From Poriferisodalis sp965237655 (GTDB taxonomy: Bacteria > Actinomycetota > Acidimicrobiia > Acidimicrobiales > Poriferisodalaceae), in the NCBI RefSeq assembly GCF_965237655.1, contig NZ_CBDEGB010000001.1, forward strand, positions 992,001 through 1,056,000: a stretch of DNA of 64,000 nucleotides, written 5' to 3'. Positions within the stretch are counted from its first letter, which is position 1; the number at the start of each line of letters is the position of its first letter. Under the pieces are notes generated by a model. It saw only the letters and a list, made by a program, of their open reading frames with translations. It made no database searches and was not told where the DNA came from. Of the stretch, positions 42,752 through 52,613 are shown one piece after another. The position numbers and the translations under genes were made by a program.

Positions 42752-44002
42752 TCAGATCGGCAGGTTGCCGGTCGCTGCGGCGGTGCTGTTGGTGTCGCTG
42801 TAGGCGGCGATGGTTCGCTGGGCGATGCGCATCTGGTGGACCTCGTCGGCCCCGTCGGCAAAGCGGGCCCAGCGGGCGTGCTGGTACATATGCGCCAACG
42901 GCGTATCGGTGGAGTAGCCGAGCGCGCCGTGCACCTGAATCGAGCGGTCGATGACCCGGCCCAGCATGTTCGCTACGAAGTGCTTCGCCATCGAGACTTC
43001 GGCTTTGAAGTCGTCTCCGTGTCCGGCCTGGGCGCGATCGACCTTGTAGGCCGCGTGCAGCACCATGAGCTTCGCTTGGTACAGCTCCACCGTGCTGTCG
43101 GCGATCATCCACTGAATGCCTTGCTTCTCGGCAAGCAGCGAGCCGTGAGAGAACCGGTTGAGCGACCGGTCGACCATCATGTCGAGCGCAGTCTGGGCCT
43201 GGGCGATCCAGCGCATGCAGTGCGCCAGCCGCGCTGGCCCGAGCCGGTACTGGCCCAGCAGGTGGCCCTGGCCGCGCCCGCCCAGCATCTGGCCCCCGCC
43301 GACACGCAAGTCCTCGATCAGGATCTCGCTGTGACCGGTGGAGCCGTGCATGGTCTCGATCTGTCGAACCTCGGTCCACCCGTCAGCGGGCAGATCCACA
43401 ACAAACGCGGTGTTCCCCGCTTGCGGGATATCCGGGTTGTCCTCGGTGCGGGCGATCAGGATCGCGAACTTCGAGCGATGCGCATTGGAGATGAACCACT
43501 TGTGGCCGTTGAGCACCCATTCGTCACCGTCGGGATAGCCGCGGGTCTGGATGAGCGTCGGATCTGATCCGGCCACCTCGGGCTCGGTCATCGCGAAGCA
43601 CGACTCGGCTCGGCCCTCGCACAGCGGCGCCAGGTAGCGCTGCTTCTGGTCGTCGGTGCCCCAGTGCAGCAGCGTGTGCATGTTGCCCTCGTTGGGGGCT
43701 TGGCAGTTGAGCACCCACGGGCCGAAACGAGTCTTGGCAGCCTCGGCCTGCACCATCGCCATCTCGACGTGGCCGAGCCCCATGCCGCCCCATTCGGCGG
43801 GCATGTGCGGCAGCCACAGGTGTTCTTCGCGTGCGCGCTTGCGCATGCCCAGCAGAGCCGTGACGTACGCATCGCGATCGGTTTCTTCGAGTCGCTCCGC
43901 GTCGATGCGGCTCTCGACGGGGCGCACCTCTGCGTCGATGAAGTCGGCGATACGAGCGCGCAGCTTCTCGAGTTCTGGACTCAAGCTGAAATCGATGGCC
44001 AT
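42752..44002 (-). CDS. Acyl-CoA dehydrogenase
   Basis: 416 residues of the standard three-domain flavoprotein fold. Motifs include CFAMTEPEVAGSDPTLIQTR for FAD/substrate binding, EWVLNGHKWFISNAHRSKFA, and the C-terminal GALGYSTDTPLAHMYQHAR. Length and composition resemble the long-chain ACAD10/11-like branch. GAGGAGGTACCG precedes the ATG. Substrate unknown. Confidence 0.88.
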   Translation of the reverse strand: MAIDFSLSPELEKLRARIADFIDAEVRPVESRIDAERLEETDRDAYVTALLGMRKRAREEHLWLPHMPAEWGGMGLGHVEMAMVQAEAAKTRFGPWVLNCQAPNEGNMHTLLHWGTDDQKQRYLAPLCEGRAESCFAMTEPEVAGSDPTLIQTRGYPDGDEWVLNGHKWFISNAHRSKFAILIARTEDNPDIPQAGNTAFVVDLPADGWTEVRQIETMHGSTGHSEILIEDLRVGGGQMLGGRGQGHLLGQYRLGPARLAHCMRWIAQAQTALDMMVDRSLNRFSHGSLLAEKQGIQWMIADSTVELYQAKLMVLHAAYKVDRAQAGHGDDFKAEVSMAKHFVANMLGRVIDRSIQVHGALGYSTDTPLAHMYQHARWARFADGADEVHQMRIAQRTIAAYSDTNSTAAATGNLPI

Positions 44003-44074
44003 CGGTACCTCCTCGTGCCCGTATGGCTGAGGCGACCCCGCAGATCCGCGACTGCGGGTTCTGACGCAAGTGCG

Positions 44075-44749
44075 CTACAGCGTGAAGGCCTCGCCGTCGC
44101 CGCGCTCGCGAACGACGAACTCCTCGACGGGCTTGCGACTGAGCTTGGTGAGCTGCTTGGTCGGCTTGCCGATCGGAAGCAGCCCACACACCGCCTCCCA
44201 GTCCTCGAGGCCGAGAAATTCCTTGGCTTCGGGCTCGGATGCCGACAACAGCGTGGTCATCGCGCCACCGAGACCTTCATTGCGGGCGCTGAGCAGGATG
44301 TTCCACGCGAACGGGTAGATCGAGGCGCCGCTCACGACACCGACGCGGTCGAGCTGCTTGTCGATGGAGGCAACCACGCGCAGGTCGACGACGACCACGA
44401 GCACCACCGGCACCTGGTCCATGTGCCGGAACATCGGGAGCGGAAACTTCAGCGACTCGTCGTTCATCGCTTCGGCGATGTTCACCGCTGAGGGGCTGTA
44501 GCTCTGCCAGTAGACCTCGCCGGCCTTCACTTGCGCTGCTGCGACGCGCATTGCCGGGTAGCACAGCTCACCCAAGCGCTTCTTGCGTGCGGGGTCGCGC
44601 ACCACGATGACCTTCCAGCCCTGGCGGTTGCCGCCGCTGGCCGCGAAGCGGGCGTTGTCGAAGATGCGGTACAGCATTTCGTCGGTGACTTCGTCGTCGG
44701 TGAAGTCCCGAGCGGCGAAGGTCGTGCGCATGACGTCGTAAATCTCCAT
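44075..44749 (-). CDS. Nitroreductase-family flavoprotein
   Basis: 224 residues. MEIYDVMRTTFAARDFTDDE and FAASGGNRQGWKVIVVRDP are the FMN-binding start of nitroreductases, and GLEDWEAVCGLLPIGKPT the C-terminal segment. It reduces nitro or enone groups with NAD(P)H, or F420. The start at 44749 replaces a longer unlikely frame. Divergent from the acyl-CoA carboxylase gene. Confidence 0.82.
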   Translation of the reverse strand: MEIYDVMRTTFAARDFTDDEVTDEMLYRIFDNARFAASGGNRQGWKVIVVRDPARKKRLGELCYPAMRVAAAQVKAGEVYWQSYSPSAVNIAEAMNDESLKFPLPMFRHMDQVPVVLVVVVDLRVVASIDKQLDRVGVVSGASIYPFAWNILLSARNEGLGGAMTTLLSASEPEAKEFLGLEDWEAVCGLLPIGKPTKQLTKLSRKPVEEFVVRERGDGEAFTL

Positions 44750-44875
44750 CGCGTCAGTCTCGCATCGTGGGGCGTGCCTCGTGCTGTGCGACACACCGGT
44801 TCCTGTGCACCGATGTGCCACAGCGGCCACAATCGCCACACCGACAGCGCGTACGGCGCTGAGCCAGGGGGAATC

Positions 44876-47800
44876 GTGAGCTTCGACCGGGTCCTCATCG
44901 CCAACCGCGGCGAGATCGCCATCCGCATTGCCAAGGCTGCTGACGCACTTGGCATCGAGTCGGTTGCCGTCTACGCGCCCGTCGACGAGCGCTCACTGCA
45001 CCTGGTAGCCGCGGACCACGTTGCTCCATTGCCCGGCAGCGACCCGGTGGCTGCGTACTTGGACATCTTCGCCCTGCTGCGGATCGCAGGCGAGCACGGC
45101 TGCGACTGCGTTCACCCGGGCTATGGATTCCTTGCTGAGAACGCAGCGTTCGTTCATGCATGTGCTCAGGCGGGGATCGCATTCGTCGGCCCGGCAGCGA
45201 GCACGCTCGAGCTTTTCGGCGACAAGATCCGCGCTCGGGCCCTGGCCACTTCCCTCGGCATTCCCGTCGTGGGGGGATCGCCGGGTGCTGTTGCCGACGC
45301 GGCTGCCGCAGCCGGCGCGGCCGCAGCGATTGGATTGCCGGTCATGCTGAAGGCCGCTGCTGGCGGGGGCGGTCGCGGCATGCGCGCCGTGGAGCGCATC
45401 GAGGACATCGACGAGGCGTTCGGACGGTGCTCGAGCGAGGCCGCCGCAGCGTTTGGCGACGGTACTGTGTTCGTGGAACGTCTCGTGGATCGGCCGCGCC
45501 ACATCGAGGTGCAGGTGCTGGCGGACCATCACGGAAATGTGACGCATCTCTACGAACGGGATTGCTCGGTCCAGCAGCGCAATCAGAAGGTCATCGAGAT
45601 CGCCCCTGCCCATGGGCTCAGTGCTGAACTGCGGGCACAGCTTCATGCCGACGCCGTCCGACTCGCCGCCGAGGCGGGCCTGGTGAATGCGGCCACGGTC
45701 GAGTTCCTGGTTTCGCCCGAAGCTGGCGAGCACTACTTCATCGAGTGCAACCCCCGCATCCAGGTGGAGCACACCGTCACCGAGCAGGTCACCGGCATCG
45801 ACCTCGTCGAAGCTCAGTTCCGCATCGCCTCCGGTGAGACGCTCGCAGCGGTGGGCATCGGCGCGGCTGGCGCCGCCAAGCCCCGCGGCTACGCGGTGCA
45901 GGCCCGGGTGGTGGCAACTGGATCGGGTGCAATCTCGGCATACCAGGAGCCCTCCGGGGTGGGTGTGCGAGTCGACGCCGCCGGATATTCCGGCTACGCG
46001 CCGCCGCCGTACTACGACCCCCTGCTCGCCAAGGTCATCGGCACCGGGAACACCATCGAAGCCGCGGTGGCCCGCACGTCATCGGCCTTAGCCGACTTCC
46101 ACATCGGTCGGCTGCCCACGAACATCGGCCAGCTCCGCGACATCCTGGATCATCCGGCGGTGAGCAATGGCGACGCACGCACCACGTTGCTGGCCGAGAT
46201 GGTGACGGCGCAAAGCGGAGCGTCGGGCAGTCCGAACGGCATGGGTGGCGGCGACGCTTCGCGCCGCGCCGCCCTCTTGGAGCCGGCGTTGCCACACCCC
46301 GCTGCTGCGCCTGCCGCTATGGCGGCGTTGCCGCCATCGACATGGCCGGACCGCGAACTCGGTGACGATGAAGTAGCAGTCTCCAGCCCACTTCCCGCCA
46401 GCGTCGTCGAGGTACGGGTAAGCGCAGGTGACGCTGTGGCAGCAGGGCAGGCGCTCGTGGTGCTGTCGGCCATGAAGATGGAGACCGAGGTCACCGCGCC
46501 TAGCGCCGGCACGATCACAGCTCTGCGTGAGTTGCAGCCTGGCGACCAGCTGGCCGCGGGCGACGTGCTCGCGGTAGTGACTGCGACGGCTTTGTCGGGC
46601 ACACCGGCGGCCGCAGAAGCGGCGCGCAGCGGCTGGGAACCGCTGCTTGATGAGGTGCAAACCCTGCGGCGGTTGGCGGAGAAACGCCTGGGGCCCGACT
46701 CGGACGAGCCCGGTGTGGTGCGCCAGCGCAGCCGGGGAAAGCTGCACTGCCGGGACCGCATCCGGCTGCTGCTCGACGAGGGCTCCTTCCGCGAAGTCGG
46801 CAGCCTCGCGGGCTTTGCCTCCTACGACGACGATGGCGAGATCGCAGCGTTCACACCCGCGAATCACGTCGGCGGAACCGGCACGATCGAGAGCCGAGGC
46901 GTGGTGGTCTGTGCAGACGACTTCACCTCGCGCGGCGGCCATGCCGACGGGGCAATCGGCGCCAAGAGCTTCCACCTCGACCTGCTCTCGACCGAGTTGG
47001 GGGTGCCGTCGATCCGGCTCCTCGATGGCTCTTCGGGCGGTGGCAGCGTTGCCTCGATGGTGCCCGAGCAACGCAAGGATGGGGAAAGCACGGCCAAGGA
47101 GAGCTCTGGCGCCATTAAAGCCGGGCGCCCGCGGGTGAGTGGAGGCGGCGGTTCGTTCTTGCCTTCGCACTTGGGCAGCACCGAGTACGCCGAGCAGCTC
47201 GCCACGGTGCCGGTGGTCAACATGCTGCTCGGCAGCGTGGTCGGCATCGGAGCCGCGAAGGCCGTCCTGGGCCACTTCGCCGTCATGGTGCGCGACATCT
47301 CGCAGCTGTTCGTGGCAGGACCGCCGGTCGTCAGCCACGCGATGGGCTACGACATTTCCAAGGAAGACCTCGGCGACTGGCGCATCCACTGCACGAACGG
47401 CTCGGTGGACAACCTGGCCGAGACCGAGGAGGAGGCAGCCGAGCTGGTGCGACAGTTCCTTTCGTACCTGCCGTCGTCGGTGTATGAGACGCCACCCGTG
47501 CTGCGGCCGGACCCCGATGATCCGCCGGATCGGCGTGAAGACGAGCTGCTGACGCTGATTCCCCGAAAGCGCACCACCACGTTCGACATCCGCCGCGGCA
47601 TCGAGATGATCTGTGACCGCGGCTCGTTTTTCGAGATCGGTCCGCTGTGGGGCACCGACCAGGTGGTCGGGTTCGCACGCATGAACGGGCGCCCGGTCGG
47701 CGTGCTGGCGTCAGACAGCCGGCATCGCAACGGCGGCGCGCTGACTGCCGACGGGTGCGACAAGCTGACCCGCCATATCGACCTGTGCGACCTCTTTCAT

Positions 47801-48292
47801 GTGCCGATCCTGAACCTGTGCGACAACCCCGGCTTCGCGGTCGGCGTCGAGCACGAGATCACCGGGACGATCCGCAAGGGTGCGACGTGGATGACGGCGT
47901 TCGCCCAGGCCACGGTGCCAATCTTCACTGTGCTCATGCGGCGCAGCTTCGGCGTGGCCGGCAACAACTACGCCACGCCCCGCCGGCAGCACAGCGCTCG
48001 GGTTGTGTGGCCCGCAGCGGACGTCGGCGGCATCCCGCCCGAGGGCGGCATCGAAGCTGCGTACAAGCGGCAGCTGGCGGAGGCGGGCGACCCGGTGGCG
48101 CTGCGGGCCGATCTGGAGGCGCGGATCGAGGCGGCGCGTGGCCCGATCGGTCCGCTCAACCGCTTCCAGATCGAGGAGATGATCGACCCTCGCGAGACTC
48201 GCCGACTGATCTGCGAGTGGATCGACGGTGCCTATCGAATCGCCAGCCGGCCGGCTCAGCTCGTGGCGCGTCCAATCGCTTTCCGTCCCTGA
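44876..48292 (+). CDS. Single-chain acyl-CoA carboxylase (BC-BCCP-CT)
   Basis: 1138 residues combining all three activities. Biotin carboxylase occupies about 1-450 (VLIANRGEIAIRIAKAADAL; KAAAGGGGRGMRAV; FIECNPRIQVEHTVTEQVTG), the biotin domain surrounds K534 (LSAMKMETEV), and the carboxyltransferase runs from about 580 to the end (DDFTSRGGHADGAIGAK; LNLCDNPGFAVGVEHEITG). Most actinobacteria split these between AccA-type and AccD-type genes; fused chains of this kind are known in mycobacteria and relatives. GTG 44876 follows GGGGGAATC. It probably carboxylates acyl-CoAs of propionyl or longer length. Confidence 0.85.
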   Translation: MSFDRVLIANRGEIAIRIAKAADALGIESVAVYAPVDERSLHLVAADHVAPLPGSDPVAAYLDIFALLRIAGEHGCDCVHPGYGFLAENAAFVHACAQAGIAFVGPAASTLELFGDKIRARALATSLGIPVVGGSPGAVADAAAAAGAAAAIGLPVMLKAAAGGGGRGMRAVERIEDIDEAFGRCSSEAAAAFGDGTVFVERLVDRPRHIEVQVLADHHGNVTHLYERDCSVQQRNQKVIEIAPAHGLSAELRAQLHADAVRLAAEAGLVNAATVEFLVSPEAGEHYFIECNPRIQVEHTVTEQVTGIDLVEAQFRIASGETLAAVGIGAAGAAKPRGYAVQARVVATGSGAISAYQEPSGVGVRVDAAGYSGYAPPPYYDPLLAKVIGTGNTIEAAVARTSSALADFHIGRLPTNIGQLRDILDHPAVSNGDARTTLLAEMVTAQSGASGSPNGMGGGDASRRAALLEPALPHPAAAPAAMAALPPSTWPDRELGDDEVAVSSPLPASVVEVRVSAGDAVAAGQALVVLSAMKMETEVTAPSAGTITALRELQPGDQLAAGDVLAVVTATALSGTPAAAEAARSGWEPLLDEVQTLRRLAEKRLGPDSDEPGVVRQRSRGKLHCRDRIRLLLDEGSFREVGSLAGFASYDDDGEIAAFTPANHVGGTGTIESRGVVVCADDFTSRGGHADGAIGAKSFHLDLLSTELGVPSIRLLDGSSGGGSVASMVPEQRKDGESTAKESSGAIKAGRPRVSGGGGSFLPSHLGSTEYAEQLATVPVVNMLLGSVVGIGAAKAVLGHFAVMVRDISQLFVAGPPVVSHAMGYDISKEDLGDWRIHCTNGSVDNLAETEEEAAELVRQFLSYLPSSVYETPPVLRPDPDDPPDRREDELLTLIPRKRTTTFDIRRGIEMICDRGSFFEIGPLWGTDQVVGFARMNGRPVGVLASDSRHRNGGALTADGCDKLTRHIDLCDLFHVPILNLCDNPGFAVGVEHEITGTIRKGATWMTAFAQATVPIFTVLMRRSFGVAGNNYATPRRQHSARVVWPAADVGGIPPEGGIEAAYKRQLAEAGDPVALRADLEARIEAARGPIGPLNRFQIEEMIDPRETRRLICEWIDGAYRIASRPAQLVARPIAFRP

Positions 48293-48357
48293 CCTCGCTG
48301 CGCCACCAGCGTCTCGGCCCGCAGCCGCAACTCGGAATGGTCGCGGAGCGCCTGACG

Positions 48358-49836
48358 TCAGACGGGTTTGACCGACCAGACCTCGGGTGCGCCGCGTGGG
48401 CGGATGACGGGGGTATCGCCAGCGGCGGCAGCGTATGCACCGGCCATGACGAGAGCCTGGTCGCGAACACCGCTCGCGCCGTTGCGGGCGATGGCAACGA
48501 CAGGACGGGGACCGTCGGCGAGCGGACGGGGCGCAGCCACCACGCGTCGTGGTTGAGGTGCTCCGGTCGGCGGCGGTGCGTTCAGGTAGTCGCGCGCTGG
48601 CTTGCCGCTGAAGCTGTACACGATGAATCCGGCGGCCCCGACCAGGGCCAGGGCGTAGTACGCGATCCGGTAGTCGTAGCTGTCTTCGAGGATCCCGGTG
48701 AGGAGGGGCCCGCCGCCGACGCCAACGATCATCAGAAGGGACCCGAGGCCGTAGATCCGGGGATATTCGCGCACCCCAAAGGCGTCGACGAGGATGAGTG
48801 GGTGCAGCATGAGCAGGTTGCCCATCGCGCTGCCGAGGATGAGTGTCCCGACAAAGACCGCCGGCTTCGTGTCGGCGTTGGCGAGCAGATAGAGACCGAT
48901 GAGCTGCACGCAGATCAAGAACGATGCAAGCCCACGAAGGGAGATCTTGATGGCCGCCATGCCTCCAAGCAGACGAGCCACGACGCTCGTCACGGCCAGG
49001 GAGGTGAGCGCCCCTCCGGCAGCGGCGCTCGACAGGCGATTCTCCGTCAGATTGAAGACGTGCTGGATCGCGCCGACCTGGCTGCCCATGATCAAGACAA
49101 ATCCAAGGGACACGAACACGAAGAACCGTGACCTCACGGCTTCGCGGAACGGGGTGCCGGGTGGCGCGGGCGGCGGTTGATCGCCCGAGCCGTTGAGCAC
49201 GACCGGCACGCCATCGGCCTGCAGGCCCAGCTTCTGCGGCGAGTCGCGAACAAATAGCCAGGTCGCCGCCAGAACAGAGCCGAAAAACATGAGGGCGAAG
49301 GGCATCGCCCATTTCGCCAACGATTCCCGGTTGACGAGACCGGCGAGCAGTTGCGAGCTGAGGACGCCCCCGACAGAAAGCCCTGTCGACGCAATCGCCA
49401 GCGCGACCGAGCGTCGACGCTGGAACCAACGCGTCACGAGGGTGGTCGTCGGTACGAGGCCGTTCAAAGCGAATCCGGCACCGAAGATCGGCATGACCAC
49501 GATGAGGTGCCATTCCTCGCGGACTTCGCCGAGCATCGCCAAGCCCGCCGATGCCACAACAGTGCCCACGGTCATGACCCAGCGCACGTCGAATCGGTCG
49601 ACGAGCCCGCCCGTGAAGTAGCCGCAGATGCCCGAGGCGACGAAGAAGATCGTCACGCCCGCACTGGCCCACGCGTTGGCGAAGCCCTGCTCGTCGATGA
49701 GGGCGTCCAAGAAGACGCCCTGGGAGTAGAAGGCGAAGCCCGACGTCAGCGTCATGACGAGGAAGACGCCGGCCAGGACGACCCACCCGCGGATGAACGG
49801 CCCGCTGCGCGGTGCTTCGGCGAGCGGGGCATTCAT
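48358..49836 (-). CDS. MFS transporter (monocarboxylate / oxalate-formate type)
   Basis: 492 residues with 12 membrane helices. The N-terminal segment VLAGVFLVMTLTSGFAFYSQ, TTTLVTRWFQRRRSVALAIA and the cytosolic loop after helix 6 match the OFA/MCT branch of the major facilitator family. The C-terminal 80 residues form a Pro/Ala/Arg-rich cytosolic tail unusual for the family. Likely substrate a small carboxylate. Confidence 0.82.
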   Translation of the reverse strand: MNAPLAEAPRSGPFIRGWVVLAGVFLVMTLTSGFAFYSQGVFLDALIDEQGFANAWASAGVTIFFVASGICGYFTGGLVDRFDVRWVMTVGTVVASAGLAMLGEVREEWHLIVVMPIFGAGFALNGLVPTTTLVTRWFQRRRSVALAIASTGLSVGGVLSSQLLAGLVNRESLAKWAMPFALMFFGSVLAATWLFVRDSPQKLGLQADGVPVVLNGSGDQPPPAPPGTPFREAVRSRFFVFVSLGFVLIMGSQVGAIQHVFNLTENRLSSAAAGGALTSLAVTSVVARLLGGMAAIKISLRGLASFLICVQLIGLYLLANADTKPAVFVGTLILGSAMGNLLMLHPLILVDAFGVREYPRIYGLGSLLMIVGVGGGPLLTGILEDSYDYRIAYYALALVGAAGFIVYSFSGKPARDYLNAPPPTGAPQPRRVVAAPRPLADGPRPVVAIARNGASGVRDQALVMAGAYAAAAGDTPVIRPRGAPEVWSVKPV

Positions 49837-50032
49837 CGCCGGACAGCCTGCCAGCTAACTTGCCCGAATGCGCTGTCGGGCAGCCTCTGGTGCACGCGGC
49901 AGTGGCGGTGGCGATCGGGGCGGTTCACGTCACCACAGACATCAGCGCCACCGCTGACGGCTGGGCGTTCATGAGCCAGTATTCGCGAGGCAACTGAGCC
50001 ACCGCAGCAGCCAGAGTGCAGGGAGCGGGCAG

Positions 50033-51097
50033 ATGGAGATGATGAAGGCTGGCCGCATGGTCGACATCGGACGCATGGAGTGCGAGGAGATCGGAGTGCC
50101 TTCGCTGGGCGGGGTCTCCTCGGACGCCGCACCGTCGTCCCGGCCCGACGCTGCCTTGGGCATGACAGCGGTGAACTACGACGTGCTGGTGCGCTCCGAG
50201 ATGGCCTCGATCTGTGGCAGCGACCTGCACATGGTGATGATGGGCAGCGGCTTGGCCCACCCCACACCGTGCCCGCACGGGTTCCCCGGCCACGAGGGCA
50301 TCGGCATGGTGGTGGAGAGCCGAACGCCGAGCCTGCCTGAGGGCACCCACGTGCTCACCTTCCCGAATCCGCCGGTAGGCGAGTGCTTCAACGCCTACCA
50401 ACGAGTCGGCGCCGGGTACTGCGTGCCGCTTCCGGCCTGCGACCTGCCCCGGTCGCACCTGCTCATGGCCCAGCAGCTCGGCACGGTCATCTATGCCATG
50501 CGCCAACATCCCCGCGACGTCTCCGGCGAGACCGTCGTGGTGATGGGCCAGGGCTCCGCCGGGCTGTTCTTCACGCACCTGCTGAAGCGGGCCGGAGCTG
50601 AGCGGGTCATCGTCTCGGACCTCTCACCAGCGCGCTTGGCGGTGGCCGAGGCATACGGCGCGGATGAGTGCCTGAACGCCTCGGAGCTGGATAACCGTGG
50701 CGTCATTGAGGCCGTGTGCGACATCACCGGTGGGCGCGGGGCCGACTATGTCATCGAGGCGGTGGGACGTTCGGACACGTTCCTCGATTCGGTCGAGTTG
50801 GTGCGCATGGACGGACAGCTGCTGTGGTTCGGGTTGCCGTCGACCGACGACAACATCCATGTGCGCTTCCAGGAGTTCTTCCGCAAGCGGCTGTCGGCTG
50901 CCAGCAGCTATGGCGCCCAGGACGAGCCTGGTTCCATGTCATTCCGCCAAGCGCTGCGGCTCATTGCCTCCGGCGACATCGACGTGTCGCCGCTGCTCAG
51001 TCATGTCTTCGACGTCAGCGACGTCGGCGATGCGTTCCGGCTCGCGCACGAGCCGCACGAAGCCGGCGCGCTGAAGGTCTCCATCAGCTTCGACTGA
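50033..51097 (+). CDS. Zinc-binding alcohol dehydrogenase (MDR family)
   Basis: 354 residues. Catalytic zinc ligands appear in EMASICGSDLHM and FPGHEGIGMVVESR. The structural-zinc four-Cys loop is absent (NPPVGECFNAYQRVGAGYC keeps only two Cys). The NAD(P) site is VVVMGQGSAGLFFTHLLKRA. Substrate unknown. An internal ATG at 50042 is an alternative start. Confidence 0.82.
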   Translation: MEMMKAGRMVDIGRMECEEIGVPSLGGVSSDAAPSSRPDAALGMTAVNYDVLVRSEMASICGSDLHMVMMGSGLAHPTPCPHGFPGHEGIGMVVESRTPSLPEGTHVLTFPNPPVGECFNAYQRVGAGYCVPLPACDLPRSHLLMAQQLGTVIYAMRQHPRDVSGETVVVMGQGSAGLFFTHLLKRAGAERVIVSDLSPARLAVAEAYGADECLNASELDNRGVIEAVCDITGGRGADYVIEAVGRSDTFLDSVELVRMDGQLLWFGLPSTDDNIHVRFQEFFRKRLSAASSYGAQDEPGSMSFRQALRLIASGDIDVSPLLSHVFDVSDVGDAFRLAHEPHEAGALKVSISFD

Positions 51098-51110
51098 CGA
51101 GCGCCCGCTT

Positions 51111-52400
51111 TCAGTCGAGCGCTTCGATGGCGGCGACAATGAGGTCCAGTCCCTCGTCCATCTCGGCTTCGGTCACGTTCAGCATCGGCGTGATGCGAAT
51201 GACGTTGCCATACAACCCGCCCTTGCCCACGAGCAATCCCCGGTCCTTGGCGGACTCCAGCAGGGCTGCCGTGGTCGCAGCGTCGGGCTCGATGCTGCCG
51301 GGGTGGCAGAACTCGATGGCCTGCATGAGCCCCTTGCCGCGCAACTCGGCGACGTGAGGCGACGCATCGCACACAGGTGTCAGGCGTTCACGCATCTGCG
51401 CCCCACGAGCAGCGGCGTTGGCCTGCAAGTTGTTCTCAAGGACATAGCGCAACGTGGCCCGGCCCGCCGCCGTCGAGAGGGGGTTCCCGCCGAATGTGGT
51501 GATCGAGTTGCGAGAGAGGCAGTTCATGAGCTCCGCACGAGCCACGATGCCCGCCAGCGTGATGCCGTTACCGACACCCTTGGCAAACGTGACGGCGTCG
51601 GGCGTGATGCCGTGCGCCTCGTATCCCCAGAAGTGCTCGCCTGTGCGTCCCCAACCGGTCTGGACCTCGTCAGAGATGAACAGGATCCCCTCCGAGGCCA
51701 GCACCTTGCCCATTGCCCCGAAGAAGCCATCTGGCGGCATGGCGAATCCCCCGACGCCCTGGATGGGCTCGGCGATCAGCGCCGAGAAGCCGCCCGAGTC
51801 GGTCATGTCGATGAGCTGGATGAGATCCTCCACACAAGCATCGGTGAAGGCGTCGTCGTCGAGGTGCCGGAACGGGCTGCGCAGCCGGTAGCCGCCCTGC
51901 ACGAACTGCACGTCGAGCCCGCTGTGACTGGTTGTCGACCAGGCACGGTGGCTGGTGATGGCCTGGGCCGTGAGTGAGCGGCCGTGATAGCTGTTGCGCA
52001 TCGCCAGCACTTGATTGCTCTTGCGGTAGTTGGTGGCCAGCAGAATCGCAGTGTCGTTTGCCTCGCTGCCTGAGGTGGTGAACAGCACCCGTGGGTCAGG
52101 AATCCCCGAGACAGCAGCGACCTCCTCGGCGAACGAGATCATTTCCTCGTTCAGGTACAGCGTCGAGGTATGCATCACCTTGGCCGCCTGCGCCTGCACC
52201 GCCTGGGCCACGACGGGATTGGCGTGACCGATCATGGTCGTGAGGATCCCGCCAAAGAAGTCGAGGTAGCGGTTGCCCTCGTTGTCGAAGATGTAGCTGC
52301 CTTCGCCGCGTTCGATCGAGATCGGTTGCTCGTAGAGCGGGCTGATGAAGCTGGGCATGATCGCCCGGTAGCGCTCGGCAAGTTCGGCGGTAGCGGCCAT
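51111..52400 (-). CDS. Class III PLP-dependent aminotransferase (AGXT2-like)
   Basis: 429 residues. PLP lysine K274 is in VTFAKGVGNGITLAGIVA, with ILFISDEVQTGWGRTGEHFW before it and VLFTTSGSEANDTAILLA near the N-terminus. It resembles alanine-glyoxylate aminotransferase 2 and 4-aminobutyrate transaminases. It converges with the alcohol dehydrogenase and diverges from the hydroxyacid oxidase over 213 bases. In this setting it may provide glycine from glyoxylate. Confidence 0.85.
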   Translation of the reverse strand: MAATAELAERYRAIMPSFISPLYEQPISIERGEGSYIFDNEGNRYLDFFGGILTTMIGHANPVVAQAVQAQAAKVMHTSTLYLNEEMISFAEEVAAVSGIPDPRVLFTTSGSEANDTAILLATNYRKSNQVLAMRNSYHGRSLTAQAITSHRAWSTTSHSGLDVQFVQGGYRLRSPFRHLDDDAFTDACVEDLIQLIDMTDSGGFSALIAEPIQGVGGFAMPPDGFFGAMGKVLASEGILFISDEVQTGWGRTGEHFWGYEAHGITPDAVTFAKGVGNGITLAGIVARAELMNCLSRNSITTFGGNPLSTAAGRATLRYVLENNLQANAAARGAQMRERLTPVCDASPHVAELRGKGLMQAIEFCHPGSIEPDAATTAALLESAKDRGLLVGKGGLYGNVIRITPMLNVTEAEMDEGLDLIVAAIEALD

Positions 52401-52613
52401 CTGGGCTCACTTTCGCGTCGGCAGGATGTTCGTCCGCCCAAACCGCACGCGCTGGTGCATGCGGGACAGGCTCTGTGTAGTTCGGCCACATCGTAGAGTT
52501 TGATAGCACCCGGTCCGATCGGGCGGTGCTCGATACGGGCACGCGCATTCGGGTCGGCTTTGATCTGACGTGTCCAAGCGGACCCTGAGCGGCCGGCAGA
52601 GAGGAGACAGACG

